Shown: positions 29,090-36,726 of the stretch, in pieces
Numbering within the stretch: the stretch's first letter is position 1
Layout of the letters: each line of letters opens with the position of its first letter
Origin: Pantoea eucrina
GTDB taxonomy: Bacteria; Pseudomonadota; Gammaproteobacteria; Enterobacterales; Enterobacteriaceae
DNA length: 64,000 bases
Assembly (NCBI RefSeq): GCF_001691555.1
Contig: NZ_MAYN01000008.1
Coordinates: forward strand, 1,134,617 to 1,198,616
Direction of reading: 5' to 3'
Notes under the pieces: generated by a model
Databases searched by the model: none
What the model saw: only the letters and a program-made list of their open reading frames with translations
What the model was told of the DNA's origin: nothing
Position numbers and translations under genes: made by a program

Positions 29090-31399
29090 TCAGGCGATGC
29101 GCTGCGTCGGCAGAGCGGCGCTGAGCGTGAGCTTTACCGGCACCGATTTAGAGGTCGGTGTCCCGCTGATATCGCCGTAGCTTGAGAGCGGTACCAGCGG
29201 ATTGGTTTCCGGATAGTAGGCCGCGAGATTACCGCGCGGAATATTGTAAGGCACCAGTTTAAAGCCGCTGACGCGGCGGGTCAGGCCATCATTCCAGAGT
29301 GTTTCGATATCCACCTGCTGGCCTTCGGTAAAGCCCAGTGCCGTCATATCGTCCGGATGAATAAACACCACTTCGCGCTGACCATAGACACCACGATAGC
29401 GATCGTCGAGGCCGTAAATCGTGGTGTTGTACTGATCGTGCGAACGCAGCGTCTGCAGCGTAAACGGCACAGTAACGTCGCTGCCCAGCTGAGGAAACAG
29501 CGAGTCGGGCAGGGCGGACGCGCTGAATTCAGCACGCTTAGATGGTGTACTAAAGCGCAGTTCTGCCGCTGCATTGCCAAGATAAAAACCGCCAGGCTGG
29601 TCGCACTTCGTATTGAAATCGGCAAAGCCCGGAATCGTGGCAGCGATATGATCGCGGATAATATTGTAGTCCGCTGCCATGCCGAGCCAGTCGATATGCT
29701 CACTGCCCAGCGTAGCGTGTGCGATACCCGCTACAATGGCAGTTTCCGAACGCTGCGTCTCTGCCAGCGGGATGCCCACACCTTCTGAAGCGTGAACCAT
29801 GCTGAAGGAGTCCTCAACGGTAATAAACTGGTTGCCGCCAGCCTGACGATCGCGTTCGGTGCGACCCAGCGTAGGCAGAATCAGCCCTTCATGACCCGGT
29901 ACCAGATGACTGCGGTTGAGCTTGGTACTGATATGCACCGTCAGACCACAGTGCTGCAGCGCGGCTTCCGTTACCGGAGAGTCAGGCGCGGCCGCGGCCA
30001 GGTTGCCGCCAAGGGCAATCAGCACTTTGACTTCATCGCGCAGCATAGCGCCCAGCGCTTCAACGGTATTGTGACCGGCATTGCGCGGGGGTTCGAAACC
30101 AAAATGGGCACCCAGCGCATCCAGGAAAGGCTTAGCGGGTTTCTCATCGATTCCCATCGTGCGGTTGCCCTGCACGTTGCTGTGGCCGCGCACCGGGCAG
30201 AGACCGGCACCTTTTTTGCCCAGCTGACCAAATAAAAGCTGCAGGTTGACAATTTCACGCACGGTGTCGACGGAGTGCTTGTGCTGTGTGATCCCCATCG
30301 CCCAGGTGATAATGACCCGTTCCGCACTCTGATAAATCGCTGCGGCTTCGCGAATTTGCGCTTCGCTCAGGCCTGACTGCTGCACAATCTGCTGCCACGG
30401 GGTGTTATCAACCGCGTCCAGATAGGCCTCAACACCCTGAGTATTTGCCGCGATAAACGTCTGGTCGAAGATACCCGGCTCACCGGCAGCAAGACGCGCG
30501 CGCTCCACTTCCAGCAGCGCTTTTACCATGCCGCGCAGGGCGGCCATATCGCCTCCGAGGTTAGGCTGGTAGTAGGCCGAGCTGATGGTGCCCGCTTTGG
30601 ATGTCACAACTTCCAGCGGCTTCTGCGGATCGGCAAAGCGCTCCAGACCACGTTCGCGCAGGGTGTTAAAGGTAACAATTTTTGCGCCATGATCGGCTGC
30701 ATGACGCAGGCTATGCAGCATACGCGGGTGGTTGGTGCCCGGGTTTTGTCCCAGCACAAAGATAGCGTTTGCGTGATCGAAGTCGTCAAGACGAATGGTC
30801 CCTTTTCCGACACCGATACTGCGTTTCAGACCGCTGCCGCTGGCTTCATGGCACATGTTGGAGCAGTCAGGGAAGTTATTGGTACCCATCACGCGGCCAA
30901 ACAGCTGATAGAGCCAGGAGGCTTCGTTACTGGCGCGCCCTGACGTATAGAGTTCCAGCTGATCGGGGTGGTCCATCGCGTTCAGGTGCTGCGCAATCAG
31001 TGCAAACGCCGCATCCCAGCTGATGGGTTCGTAGTGGTCGGTAGCGCTGTTATAGCGCATCGGGTGCGTCAGACGCCCCTGATACTCAAGAAAATAGTCG
31101 CTCTGCTGATAAAGCGTGCTGACGCTGTGCTGAGCAAAAAATTCAGGCTCAACCACGCGACGTGTCGCTTCCCAGGTAACCGCTTTGGCGCCGTTTTCAC
31201 AGAAGCTAAAGGTGCTTTTGTTATCATCACCCCAGGCGCAGCCGGGGCAGTCGAAGCCGCGCGCTTTGTTCATGCGCATCAGATTACGCATGTTTTTCAG
31301 GGCGGCTTTGCTGTCAAATACGAAGCGGGTGGTGGCTTCCAGTGAACCCCAGCCGCCGGCAGCAGCGCGGTAAGGCTGAATTTTACGTTTAAATTTCAT
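29090..31399 (-). CDS. YdeP/FdhF-like molybdopterin oxidoreductase
   Basis: 769 residues, similar throughout to E. coli YdeP (759), a member of the formate-dehydrogenase alpha family linked to acid resistance. Conserved parts: AAGGWG at the start, Cys51-Pro-Gly-Cys54 and Cys67 (FDCPGCAW...FCENGAK) for an iron-sulfur site, YTSGRASNEA, NFPDCSNMCHEASG (molybdenum region), GHNPGTNHPRM-like GQNPGTNHPRM, RGHSNVQG, TVEDSFSMVH and a C-terminal molybdopterin-binding domain (RSHDQYNTTIYGLDDRYRG). It has no Tat signal, so it is cytoplasmic. The true substrate is unknown. No formate-channel or cofactor genes are next to it. Confidence 0.9.
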   Translation of the reverse strand: MKFKRKIQPYRAAAGGWGSLEATTRFVFDSKAALKNMRNLMRMNKARGFDCPGCAWGDDNKSTFSFCENGAKAVTWEATRRVVEPEFFAQHSVSTLYQQSDYFLEYQGRLTHPMRYNSATDHYEPISWDAAFALIAQHLNAMDHPDQLELYTSGRASNEASWLYQLFGRVMGTNNFPDCSNMCHEASGSGLKRSIGVGKGTIRLDDFDHANAIFVLGQNPGTNHPRMLHSLRHAADHGAKIVTFNTLRERGLERFADPQKPLEVVTSKAGTISSAYYQPNLGGDMAALRGMVKALLEVERARLAAGEPGIFDQTFIAANTQGVEAYLDAVDNTPWQQIVQQSGLSEAQIREAAAIYQSAERVIITWAMGITQHKHSVDTVREIVNLQLLFGQLGKKGAGLCPVRGHSNVQGNRTMGIDEKPAKPFLDALGAHFGFEPPRNAGHNTVEALGAMLRDEVKVLIALGGNLAAAAPDSPVTEAALQHCGLTVHISTKLNRSHLVPGHEGLILPTLGRTERDRQAGGNQFITVEDSFSMVHASEGVGIPLAETQRSETAIVAGIAHATLGSEHIDWLGMAADYNIIRDHIAATIPGFADFNTKCDQPGGFYLGNAAAELRFSTPSKRAEFSASALPDSLFPQLGSDVTVPFTLQTLRSHDQYNTTIYGLDDRYRGVYGQREVVFIHPDDMTALGFTEGQQVDIETLWNDGLTRRVSGFKLVPYNIPRGNLAAYYPETNPLVPLSSYGDISGTPTSKSVPVKLTLSAALPTQRIA

Positions 31400-31517
31400 G
31401 GTAGTCGCAGGCTTATTGTTTATGAGTTGTTATCAGAATATGTCTTCTGTTGAAAAGAAGTGTGCGACTGAGGACAGAAGTTGTCTAATTGATTGACTTA
31501 ATTGAGCGATAGGCGGC

Positions 31518-31555
31518 GTTTATCGCATCAGCGATAAACTGTGATCTGCTTCAAA
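31518..31555. promoter_or_regulatory. Operator-like palindrome and CRP-like site
   Basis: GTTTATCGC-ATCA-GCGATAAAC (31518-31539, nine-base perfect arms) overlaps TGTGA-TCTGCT-TCAAA (31540-31555 starts one base on), half of a CRP site. They lie in the 242-base divergent gap between the oxidoreductase and the PTS gene. A LacI-type sugar repressor plus CRP would fit the PTS gene. Confidence 0.5.
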
Positions 31556-31641
31556 TTAACATCGCCCTGAGAGACACGCTGCTGCGTAAGCGGCGTAATA
31601 GTGGCTAATAATTGCTCTTTCACCCTGTGAAGGAGTGCGTC

Positions 31642-33231
31642 ATGAAACAACTCACCAGCCAGATCCACGCGTTTGGTAAAGCGCTGATGATGCCCATCTC
31701 CGTGATCGCCGCCGCTGGCATCTTTCTTGGCCTGGCCGCCGCGCTCCAGAACCCGGCGATCACCGGTGAAGCCTTTGCACAGATGCAGCTGCCACAGCTT
31801 GTCATCGGCTTTATCCGCAAGGTTGCCGGCGCGCTGTTTGCCAATCTGCCGCTGTTCTTTGCCGTGGCCAGCGCAATCGGGCTGGCGAAAGCGGAGAAAC
31901 CCACTGCGGCTTTTGCCGCCGTCATTGGTTATCTGATGATGAACACCGGCATCAGCGCCACGCTGGCAGCCAAAGGATTAACCGCCGCCACTACCACACC
32001 ACAGGCGCTGCAGCAGGCGGGAATGGATCAAACCAGCGCGATGATGCTGTCAGCTGAATATATCCAGATGCTGGGCATTTTTACGTACAACATGAGCGTG
32101 CTGGGGGGCGTGATTGCCGGGCTGCTTACGGTGGTACTGCACAACCGCTTTTACACTCAGCAGCTTCCGGTTGCGATCAGCTTTTTTGGCGGACGCCGCT
32201 TTGTGCCGATCGTTACCGTTGTCGTGCTGCCGCTGGCGGGCGTGCTGCTGGCGCTCATCTGGCCGACTATCGGGGCCGCTATTGCCTGGGTTGGAGAGAT
32301 GATTGGTAAGAGCGGGCAGTATGGCGCCTTTCTGCTGGGGGCCTGTGAGCGCCTGCTCATTCCGACCGGCCTGCACCATATTCTGAACGAGACGGTGCGC
32401 TTCACTCCTATCGGCGGGATGGCTACCGTTGACGGGCAGAGCGTTGTCGGAGCGCTTAATATCTTTAACAGCTCGCTGACGCATCCGGGCGCCATTCCGG
32501 ATGAGACCGTACGCAGTGCCACGCAATTTCTGGCGCAGGGAAAAATTCCGGTCATGATGTTTGGATTGCCGGCCGCCGCGCTGGCGATCTATCACACCGC
32601 CCGGCCTGAACATAAGCAGCGGGTAAAAGCGCTGGTGCTGGCAGGGGCGCTGACCTCATTTACCACCGGTATTACTGAGCCGCTGGAGTTCTGTTTTATT
32701 TTTGTCTCACCGGTACTTTATATTCTGCATGCGCTGCTGACCGGTCTCTCATTTATGCTGATGTCGATGCTGCACCTGATGATTGGCAACGTGCAGGGCG
32801 GTGCGATCGATCTGGTGGTATTTGGCATTCTGGGCGGCAGTAAAACTCACTGGTGGTGGACACTGGTACTGGGTGCCTGCTACGCACCGCTTTACTACTA
32901 CCTGTTCCGCCTGGTCATCACGCGTATGCGGGTAGAGACGCCGGGACGTGAGAGTGAAGAAGATCAAAAACCGCTGCAGGTAACGGCAGACGAGCGTACC
33001 AGAGTCATTATCAGCGGGCTGGGCGGCGAAGCGAATATAGAGGAGGTCGATTGCTGCTTTACCCGCCTGCGGGTTCGCGTCAAAGCAATGAATGAGGTGG
33101 TTGATCAGACGCTGCTTTCCACCGGGGCTAACGGTGTTAACCGCGTCACTGAACATGACGTTCAGGTGATCTATGGCCCGCAGGTTGAAAAGATTGCTAA
33201 TGAGGTCAAGCAGGCGCTGGGCGTAAGCTGA
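31642..33231 (+). CDS. MalX/GlvC-like PTS permease, IICB
   Basis: 529 residues: a ten-span IIC glucose/maltose-type domain (about 1-420) with the sugar-site signature ERLLIPTGLHHIL and GITEPLEF, then a IIB domain (about 450-529) with the phosphorylated Cys in VDCCFTRLRV (Cys472; Cys471 replaces the usual Asn). It imports and phosphorylates an alpha-glucoside or related sugar. Closest by memory to E. coli MalX. There is no IIA, hydrolase or regulator next to it, so IIA must come from Crr or elsewhere. ATG 31642 with AAGGAG is preferred over 31612. Confidence 0.88.
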   Translation: MKQLTSQIHAFGKALMMPISVIAAAGIFLGLAAALQNPAITGEAFAQMQLPQLVIGFIRKVAGALFANLPLFFAVASAIGLAKAEKPTAAFAAVIGYLMMNTGISATLAAKGLTAATTTPQALQQAGMDQTSAMMLSAEYIQMLGIFTYNMSVLGGVIAGLLTVVLHNRFYTQQLPVAISFFGGRRFVPIVTVVVLPLAGVLLALIWPTIGAAIAWVGEMIGKSGQYGAFLLGACERLLIPTGLHHILNETVRFTPIGGMATVDGQSVVGALNIFNSSLTHPGAIPDETVRSATQFLAQGKIPVMMFGLPAAALAIYHTARPEHKQRVKALVLAGALTSFTTGITEPLEFCFIFVSPVLYILHALLTGLSFMLMSMLHLMIGNVQGGAIDLVVFGILGGSKTHWWWTLVLGACYAPLYYYLFRLVITRMRVETPGRESEEDQKPLQVTADERTRVIISGLGGEANIEEVDCCFTRLRVRVKAMNEVVDQTLLSTGANGVNRVTEHDVQVIYGPQVEKIANEVKQALGVS

Positions 33232-33369
33232 CTTATAAGCCTGCTAATAGTGAATACCGCAATCATTGTTAAACGCGCCGGGCTGATATTTGCGATAGTG
33301 GCGTTGCCCTTTCAAGAGCTAAGCCATTGCGAGTGCCGGAGATAAGCGCCGGATAGGGCATTATCCTGA

Positions 33370-33392
33370 AGCTGCCTGCGGGCAGCTTTTTT
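33370..33392 (+). terminator. Terminator behind the PTS gene
   Basis: AGCTGCC-TGCG-GGCAGCT with six T. It lies 139 bases behind the PTS stop; the gap holds no gene but shows several short hairpins. Confidence 0.88.
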
Positions 33393-33514
33393 GTGCGCAC
33401 CGCTAACCGGTCACTCAGCGCAAAGCGCATAAAAAACCCACCTCCCGGTGGGCTGACTGAAAACAACGCCGGCTGTTTATGCCGTAAAACGCATTTACAG
33501 GTATCCGGAATGAA

Positions 33515-33646
33515 TCAGTAACACGTCCCGCCAGCATGGTGTGAGCCTGTACCGCCATGAGGGTGGGTCCCTTTAGGACAGGCAACCGCTGCCGTTGAAA
33601 ATACAAATGCTGCCGTTAAAACCAGAAGCGTGGCGACTTTTTTCAT
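33515..33646 (-). CDS. Secreted 43-residue His/Gly peptide
   Basis: Frame MKKVATLLVLTAAFVFSTAA (signal peptide, likely cut after AVA) then a mature part of about 21 residues starting CPKGTHPHGG and ending HHAGGTCY: two Cys, four His, seven Gly. The Cys near both ends could form one disulfide, and the His residues could bind metal. A GGAC ribosome site sits before ATG 33646. I do not recognise the family. Confidence 0.72.
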   Translation of the reverse strand: MKKVATLLVLTAAFVFSTAAVACPKGTHPHGGTGSHHAGGTCY

Positions 33647-33663
33647 TTTTATTGTCCTTTTGC

Positions 33664-33684
33664 TGTGTGCAATCTTTGCACACA
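33664..33684 (-). promoter_or_regulatory. Palindrome before the secreted peptide gene
   Basis: TGTGTGCAA-TCT-TTGCACACA, nine-base perfect arms, 18 bases upstream of the start codon. A repressor site or a leader hairpin next to the ribosome site. Confidence 0.5.
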
Positions 33685-33870
33685 CAATGTATCAGAATAA
33701 TCCTATAAGTAAATGTTTATTTATCATCTTTGCTTATGCATTGGCTGGTGGCTATATCGCTCATAGCGCGTGCTGATTTAGTCATACCAGGCGGGAAAAG
33801 CAGACAGTCTGCCGGCCCGCGCTTTTACTGCGGTATGCCACTGCTTCTCTGCATCAGCGGGTTGCGAATA

Positions 33871-33879
33871 TGTTATAAT
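33871..33879 (+). promoter_or_regulatory. Extended -10 promoter of the tRNA-like gene
   Basis: TGTTATAAT: a consensus TATAAT with the TGn extension, about 93 bases before the tRNA-like gene. The -35 region is weak. Confidence 0.6.
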
Positions 33880-33971
33880 CAGGTAATGCATAAAAATACC
33901 CAGACGGGCAGCGTCAGCACGCAACAGGCTCTGTTCTGAGCCCATCAGAAAGTGTCTGCTACCGCAGTTAT

Positions 33972-34046
33972 CCGCCGTTAGCTCATTGGACAGAGCGCTG
34001 GCTACTTAGGGCAGAGAGCGGGGTTAAAATCCCCGACGGCGGTCCA
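33972..34046 (+). tRNA. Aberrant tRNA-like gene (formal anticodon CUU)
   Basis: 75 bases that fold into a full cloverleaf: acceptor CCGCCGT/ACGGCGG (7 pairs), D arm GCTC/GAGC with GG in the loop, anticodon stem CTGGC/GGCAG with one G-G mismatch, variable loop AGAG, T arm CGGGG/CCCCG, unpaired T73 and an encoded CCA. The formal anticodon is CUU (Lys). Two near-universal bases are wrong: U33 is A, and the T loop is TTAAAAT, so C56 is A. It has its own promoter and terminator. It may be a decayed tRNA, a phage-borne tRNA, or a tRNA mimic with another job. Confidence 0.7.
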
Positions 34047-34065
34047 GCCCTCATTTTGCAACATT

Positions 34066-34094
34066 AAAGGCACTGCATCGGCAGTGCCTTTTTC
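34066..34094 (+). terminator. Terminator behind the tRNA-like gene
   Basis: AAAGGCACTGC-ATCG-GCAGTGCCTTTTT: a perfect stem with T-run 20 bases behind the CCA end. Confidence 0.93.
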
Positions 34095-34306
34095 GTTTTC
34101 GCCGCAGCCAGTCAAAGCGACCTCAAATCTATCCGTAATGGCGGCGGGCATCTTTTACGCACGAATAGCCGCAATTACGGCGTTATCATTGTGGTCAACT
34201 AAAGCTGCGTGAAACATTTAGCGGCGGGAAGGCCTGGGGAAGTTTCTCCGGTGACAGGGAGAAGTTTAACCGGGCTTATTCTGTCCACCATGTCATCAAT
34301 CCCTGA

Positions 34307-34516
34307 ACAGAAAAGGAGCCACAGCTGCCGATACCGGCAAGCCTGCTCAGTGAGTGCCCGGTGCCGGCTCTTCCGAAACCGACGACCTGCGGTGACAGCA
34401 TCCTGCTTAACTTCCGGCTGCTGGATTCACTGGATGAGTGCAACGGCAAACTGAGAGCCATCAGCAGGATTGACGAAAACAGAGCCTCACAACAGGACGC
34501 ATTCAGGGAATGTTAG
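34307..34516 (+). pseudogene. Rz1-like spanin fragment
   Basis: Frame of 69 codons reading ...LPIPASLLSECPVP, PTTCGDSILLNFRLLDSLDECN and ending DAFREC. This is the pattern of the periplasmic part of phage Rz1-type outer-membrane spanins (proline-rich start, GDS-LLN, LL--L-ECN). The lipoprotein signal peptide is missing: the same frame is closed by TGA at 34304-34306. Upstream, that frame is open from about 34069 and reads KAWGSFSGDREKFNRAY, which I cannot assign. A lysis-cassette remnant. Confidence 0.72.
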
Positions 34517-34591
34517 CCCTGATTAAATGCAACTTTCTATGCGGGTAATTTGGATGATATAAGAGACTAAATTACCCGCATGGAAGCCATG

Positions 34592-35020
34592 ATGAAAAAA
34601 TCTATTTTTTTAGCTCTTGTCGTACTGCTGGCTGGTTGTCAGTCTAATCCTCAATCTCAGGCCAGACTAAAGGCGAAGCAATCTTCTAAATTTCCAACTG
34701 CGGTCGAGTTGAAGAATCAATGTGAGTCGCAAATTCCTCAGGGGAAAGCAGACAGAAATACCCTTGTATGGGTATGCCAGTTTACTTCTGCCATACAATA
34801 TCGCCTCTTTGATATTGACTTATACCGTGGCAAGACCTGCACCCTGCAAGTCACACAGCCATTAGGCCAGCAGCCTACGGATGTGATGGTGATCGAGGGA
34901 AACCAGAAGCTTTGTACTGCAGCAGTCGAAGCTATAAAGGGAGCCATAGAATCAGAAGCATTCCCTATGCGCCCGAAAAGCATGAATGAAGTCATACCAG
35001 TCCGTTTCGCGCCGCAGTAA
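34592..35020 (+). CDS. Lipoprotein with TolA domain III fold
   Basis: 142 residues: lipoprotein signal (LVVLLAGC, Cys16), a short linker, then a domain aligning with the C-terminal domain of TolA. Shared points are GKTCTL, the second Cys in KLCTAAVEA, and the terminal VPVRF-P pattern, including the two TolA disulfide cysteines. TolA-III binds TolB and is the receptor for group A colicins and filamentous phage. A free lipid-anchored copy could compete for such ligands. ATG 34592 (MKKSIF) is chosen because GGAAG is five bases upstream. AT-rich, in a prophage remnant. Confidence 0.83.
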   Translation: MKKSIFLALVVLLAGCQSNPQSQARLKAKQSSKFPTAVELKNQCESQIPQGKADRNTLVWVCQFTSAIQYRLFDIDLYRGKTCTLQVTQPLGQQPTDVMVIEGNQKLCTAAVEAIKGAIESEAFPMRPKSMNEVIPVRFAPQ

Positions 35021-35113
35021 TTTAACAAAAGCTATTTAGGTGTCCTCAGCTGATGGCAGGTAAAGCGTCGTGATGGAATTATCCAGTGGTGTAATCAACC
35101 ATTGAGGTAAAAA

Positions 35114-35275
35114 ATGAAGCCAATAGACACTACTTCGTTCAATCTTCTGATTAAAGAAATAAGAAGCAAGAAAATCACAGCCAATGAGGCTGCGCAAATA
35201 TTGATAAAAGTCTACAGGCTCATAGTAAAATGCTTAACACCTGGTCAGTATCGAAGATTGTTGAAGTTATTATGA
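35114..35275 (+). CDS. 53-residue basic protein
   Basis: Frame MKPIDTTSFNLLIKEI to LLKLL, with a GAGGT ribosome site six bases before the ATG and a strong terminator six bases behind the stop. Mostly amphipathic helix with basic C-terminus (GQYRRLLKLL). No family recognised. The signals on both sides support a real gene. Confidence 0.6.
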   Translation: MKPIDTTSFNLLIKEIRSKKITANEAAQILIKVYRLIVKCLTPGQYRRLLKLL

Positions 35276-35280
35276 ATTGA

Positions 35281-35301
35281 GCCGCCTTCGGGCGGTTTTT
35301 T
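35281..35301 (+). terminator. Terminator behind the 53-residue gene
   Basis: GCCGCC-TTCG-GGCGGT followed by six T. Confidence 0.9.
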
Positions 35302-35340
35302 ATTGCCATCAACATAGACTGTCTCATTTTGATGGCAATA
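35301..35340. repeat. Inverted repeat, 11-base arms
   Basis: TATTGCCATCA (35301-35311) and TGATGGCAATA (35330-35340), perfect, separated by 18 bases, just upstream of the 61-residue gene. Possibly an operator or a recombination scar. Confidence 0.55.
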
Positions 35341-35365
35341 TATCCGGGGAATAAAGAGGTTCTCA

Positions 35366-35551
35366 ATGTCCGACACCTACCGCATCACTGTTACCACCAA
35401 ATCCGGTGAAACGCATCAAGGCCTGATGAATCTGTCTCAGCCAGAAGTGGTTAACGGCTTTATCGGTATTGCGCGTGAAGATGGTGGCTGGATCTATCTG
35501 GCGCCTGATAGCGTGCTGAAGATGGAGTACGTGCCAGATCAAAAGGAGTGA
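35366..35551 (+). CDS. Hypothetical 61-residue protein
   Basis: Sequence begins MSDTYRITVTTKSGETHQGL and ends PDQKE. Predicted beta-rich, small and soluble, with an SH3-like alternation of strands (YRITVTT, NGFIGIAR, GWIYLAP). An AGAGG ribosome site precedes the ATG. It lies before the immunity-gene remnant. Function not recognised. Confidence 0.65.
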   Translation: MSDTYRITVTTKSGETHQGLMNLSQPEVVNGFIGIAREDGGWIYLAPDSVLKMEYVPDQKE

Positions 35552-35583
35552 GATGGCCTTCATCACAAAGGAGGAGGTCGCCG

Positions 35584-35718
35584 ATGAAGTTGAAACCCGG
35601 ATTTGAGGATTATACGGAAGAAGAATTCATTCAGTGGGTGAATGAGTTTTGCAGCGCTAAAGGCGGTGAAGCCTAGCAAGATGAATTACTTGAAATTTTA
35701 AGCATGCATGCTTATTGA
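35584..35718 (+). pseudogene. Colicin/pyocin DNase immunity gene, broken
   Basis: Reads MKLKPGFEDYTEEEFIQWV...CSAKGGEA, then an in-frame TAG (35674-35676), then QDELLEILS and a second stop at 35716. The DYTEEEF-----C---G pattern is the first helix of E-type colicin immunity proteins (Im2/Im7/Im9, about 86 residues). The specificity helix and the DxxYYP loop are gone. A GGAGG ribosome site is intact. Not functional as immunity unless the stop is suppressed. Confidence 0.7.
35699..35714. repeat. Perfect 16-base palindrome at the truncation point
   Basis: TAAGCATGCATGCTTA sits exactly where the immunity-gene remnant ends and sequence of another origin begins. It could mark a recombination junction. 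Confidence 0.55.
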
Positions 35719-35754
35719 CCTGCTTTTAACAGGCCAAATAGATGTCGACAATGT

Positions 35755-36102
35755 TTACATGGAATATTTTTCAAGATGTGGCAAAGGCACAGGACTAACA
35801 ATAAAAGTTGTACCATTGTTATCTTGCTTCCACACAAAGGCATAAGTGAAGGAGTGGTCGTCGGGAATCCAAAATACTTTAGGTGGTTCGCGGTAGTCTC
35901 CCTCCCACATTCCAGCATATGCTAAATTCCGTGCCTGCTCCCAATCATTGATAAATTGTTTTACTTCGCTAAGCCTGTGTTCATCTCCATGAGGAAAATC
36001 CAGAGCAGATTTTTCAGCCATTTTTGCAACTGTTTGTTCGACTGTATCCATGAAATCCCAATTCCAGTCAATAGGGGCTATAGCATATGTAAACCAACTC
36101 AT
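35755..36102 (-). CDS. Hypothetical 115-residue acidic protein
   Basis: Begins MSWFTYAIAPIDWNWDFMD and ends PHLEKYSM; Trp-rich and acidic, no signal peptide. The start at 36102 follows GAGGTGGGAAACACA; an open frame continues upstream to 36207 (LAADYFLLVGECYFLKRHPEL) and may be the tail of a lost gene fused by deletion. Small acidic cytosolic proteins beside toxin remnants are often immunity proteins, but no motif proves it here. AT-rich. Confidence 0.6.
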   Translation of the reverse strand: MSWFTYAIAPIDWNWDFMDTVEQTVAKMAEKSALDFPHGDEHRLSEVKQFINDWEQARNLAYAGMWEGDYREPPKVFWIPDDHSFTYAFVWKQDNNGTTFIVSPVPLPHLEKYSM

Positions 36103-36192
36103 TGTGTTTCCCACCTCTAATTCAGGATGTCGCTTTAAAAAATAACACTCACCGACAAGTAAGAAATAGTCTGCCGCGAGTACCTCATCAAT

Positions 36193-36417
36193 TTGAACGC
36201 CACGCAAGCGGCCATTCGGGCGGGGTATAGCGATAAGACTGCAAACCGTGCCGGATCTGAAAACCTGTTAAAACCTGCTATTGCGCAACGCATTATTGAC
36301 CTTAAATCAGAGCGCAACGAAAGGGTAGAGGTAAATGAGGGCTATGTGCTGCGCCGCCTCGTTGAAATTGACGAAATGGACGTGCGCGACATCCTGAAGG
36401 ATGACGGCGGCCTCTGA
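36193..36417 (+). pseudogene. Phage terminase small-subunit fragment
   Basis: Reads NATQAAIRAGYSDKTANRAG, a hallmark of the terminase small subunit (DNA-binding HTH), and continues to VLRRLVEIDEMDVRDILKDDGGL before TGA. The family's first about 18 residues and its C-terminal half are missing. The 5' junction falls at about 36190, where the opposite-strand gene begins. Clear evidence of a former prophage. Confidence 0.8.
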
Positions 36418-36504
36418 CGGGATCCCCTTCTCCGGTGCAGGACTGCATAGCCGAGGCGTAGCCTCAACTCAGTATTCACCCCCAATCCGGCTATAACATT
36501 CCGC

Positions 36505-36726
36505 GTGGTTATCCCGGACGGCTTCCTGCTGGCTGACTCAGCTGCAGCGGTAAAGCCCGGCAGCATAATTGTGTATCAGTGCAACGGCTACTCAGGGCCG
36601 GGCAAGATGTACCGCTACAGCCTGGCGACGGAAGAGGGCGAGGTTATGGAAAGTGAGCCGCTGAATAATGTCATCGTGCCGGGGAAGATGACGCGCAAGG
36701 TGAGACTCATAAAGGTTTCATTTTGA
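36505..36726 (+). CDS. Hypothetical 73-residue protein, probably phage-derived
   Basis: GTG start giving VVIPDGFLLADSAAAVKPGS; the frame is open back to about 36490 (ITFRVVIPDG). It reads like the end of a longer beta-rich protein (VKPGSIIVYQCNGYSGPG), perhaps with a lost 5' part. No family recognised. It lies behind the terminase fragment. Confidence 0.45.
   Translation: MVIPDGFLLADSAAAVKPGSIIVYQCNGYSGPGKMYRYSLATEEGEVMESEPLNNVIVPGKMTRKVRLIKVSF

Noticed and set aside
33232-33392. Small RNA behind the PTS gene
   Set aside because: Several hairpins and a terminator exist, but there is no promoter and no match to any RNA I know; more likely the 3' end of the PTS mRNA.
34209-34454. 81-codon frame in the phage scar
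   Set aside because: Out of frame with the recognisable Rz1 remnant; Cys/Arg/Ser-rich shadow.
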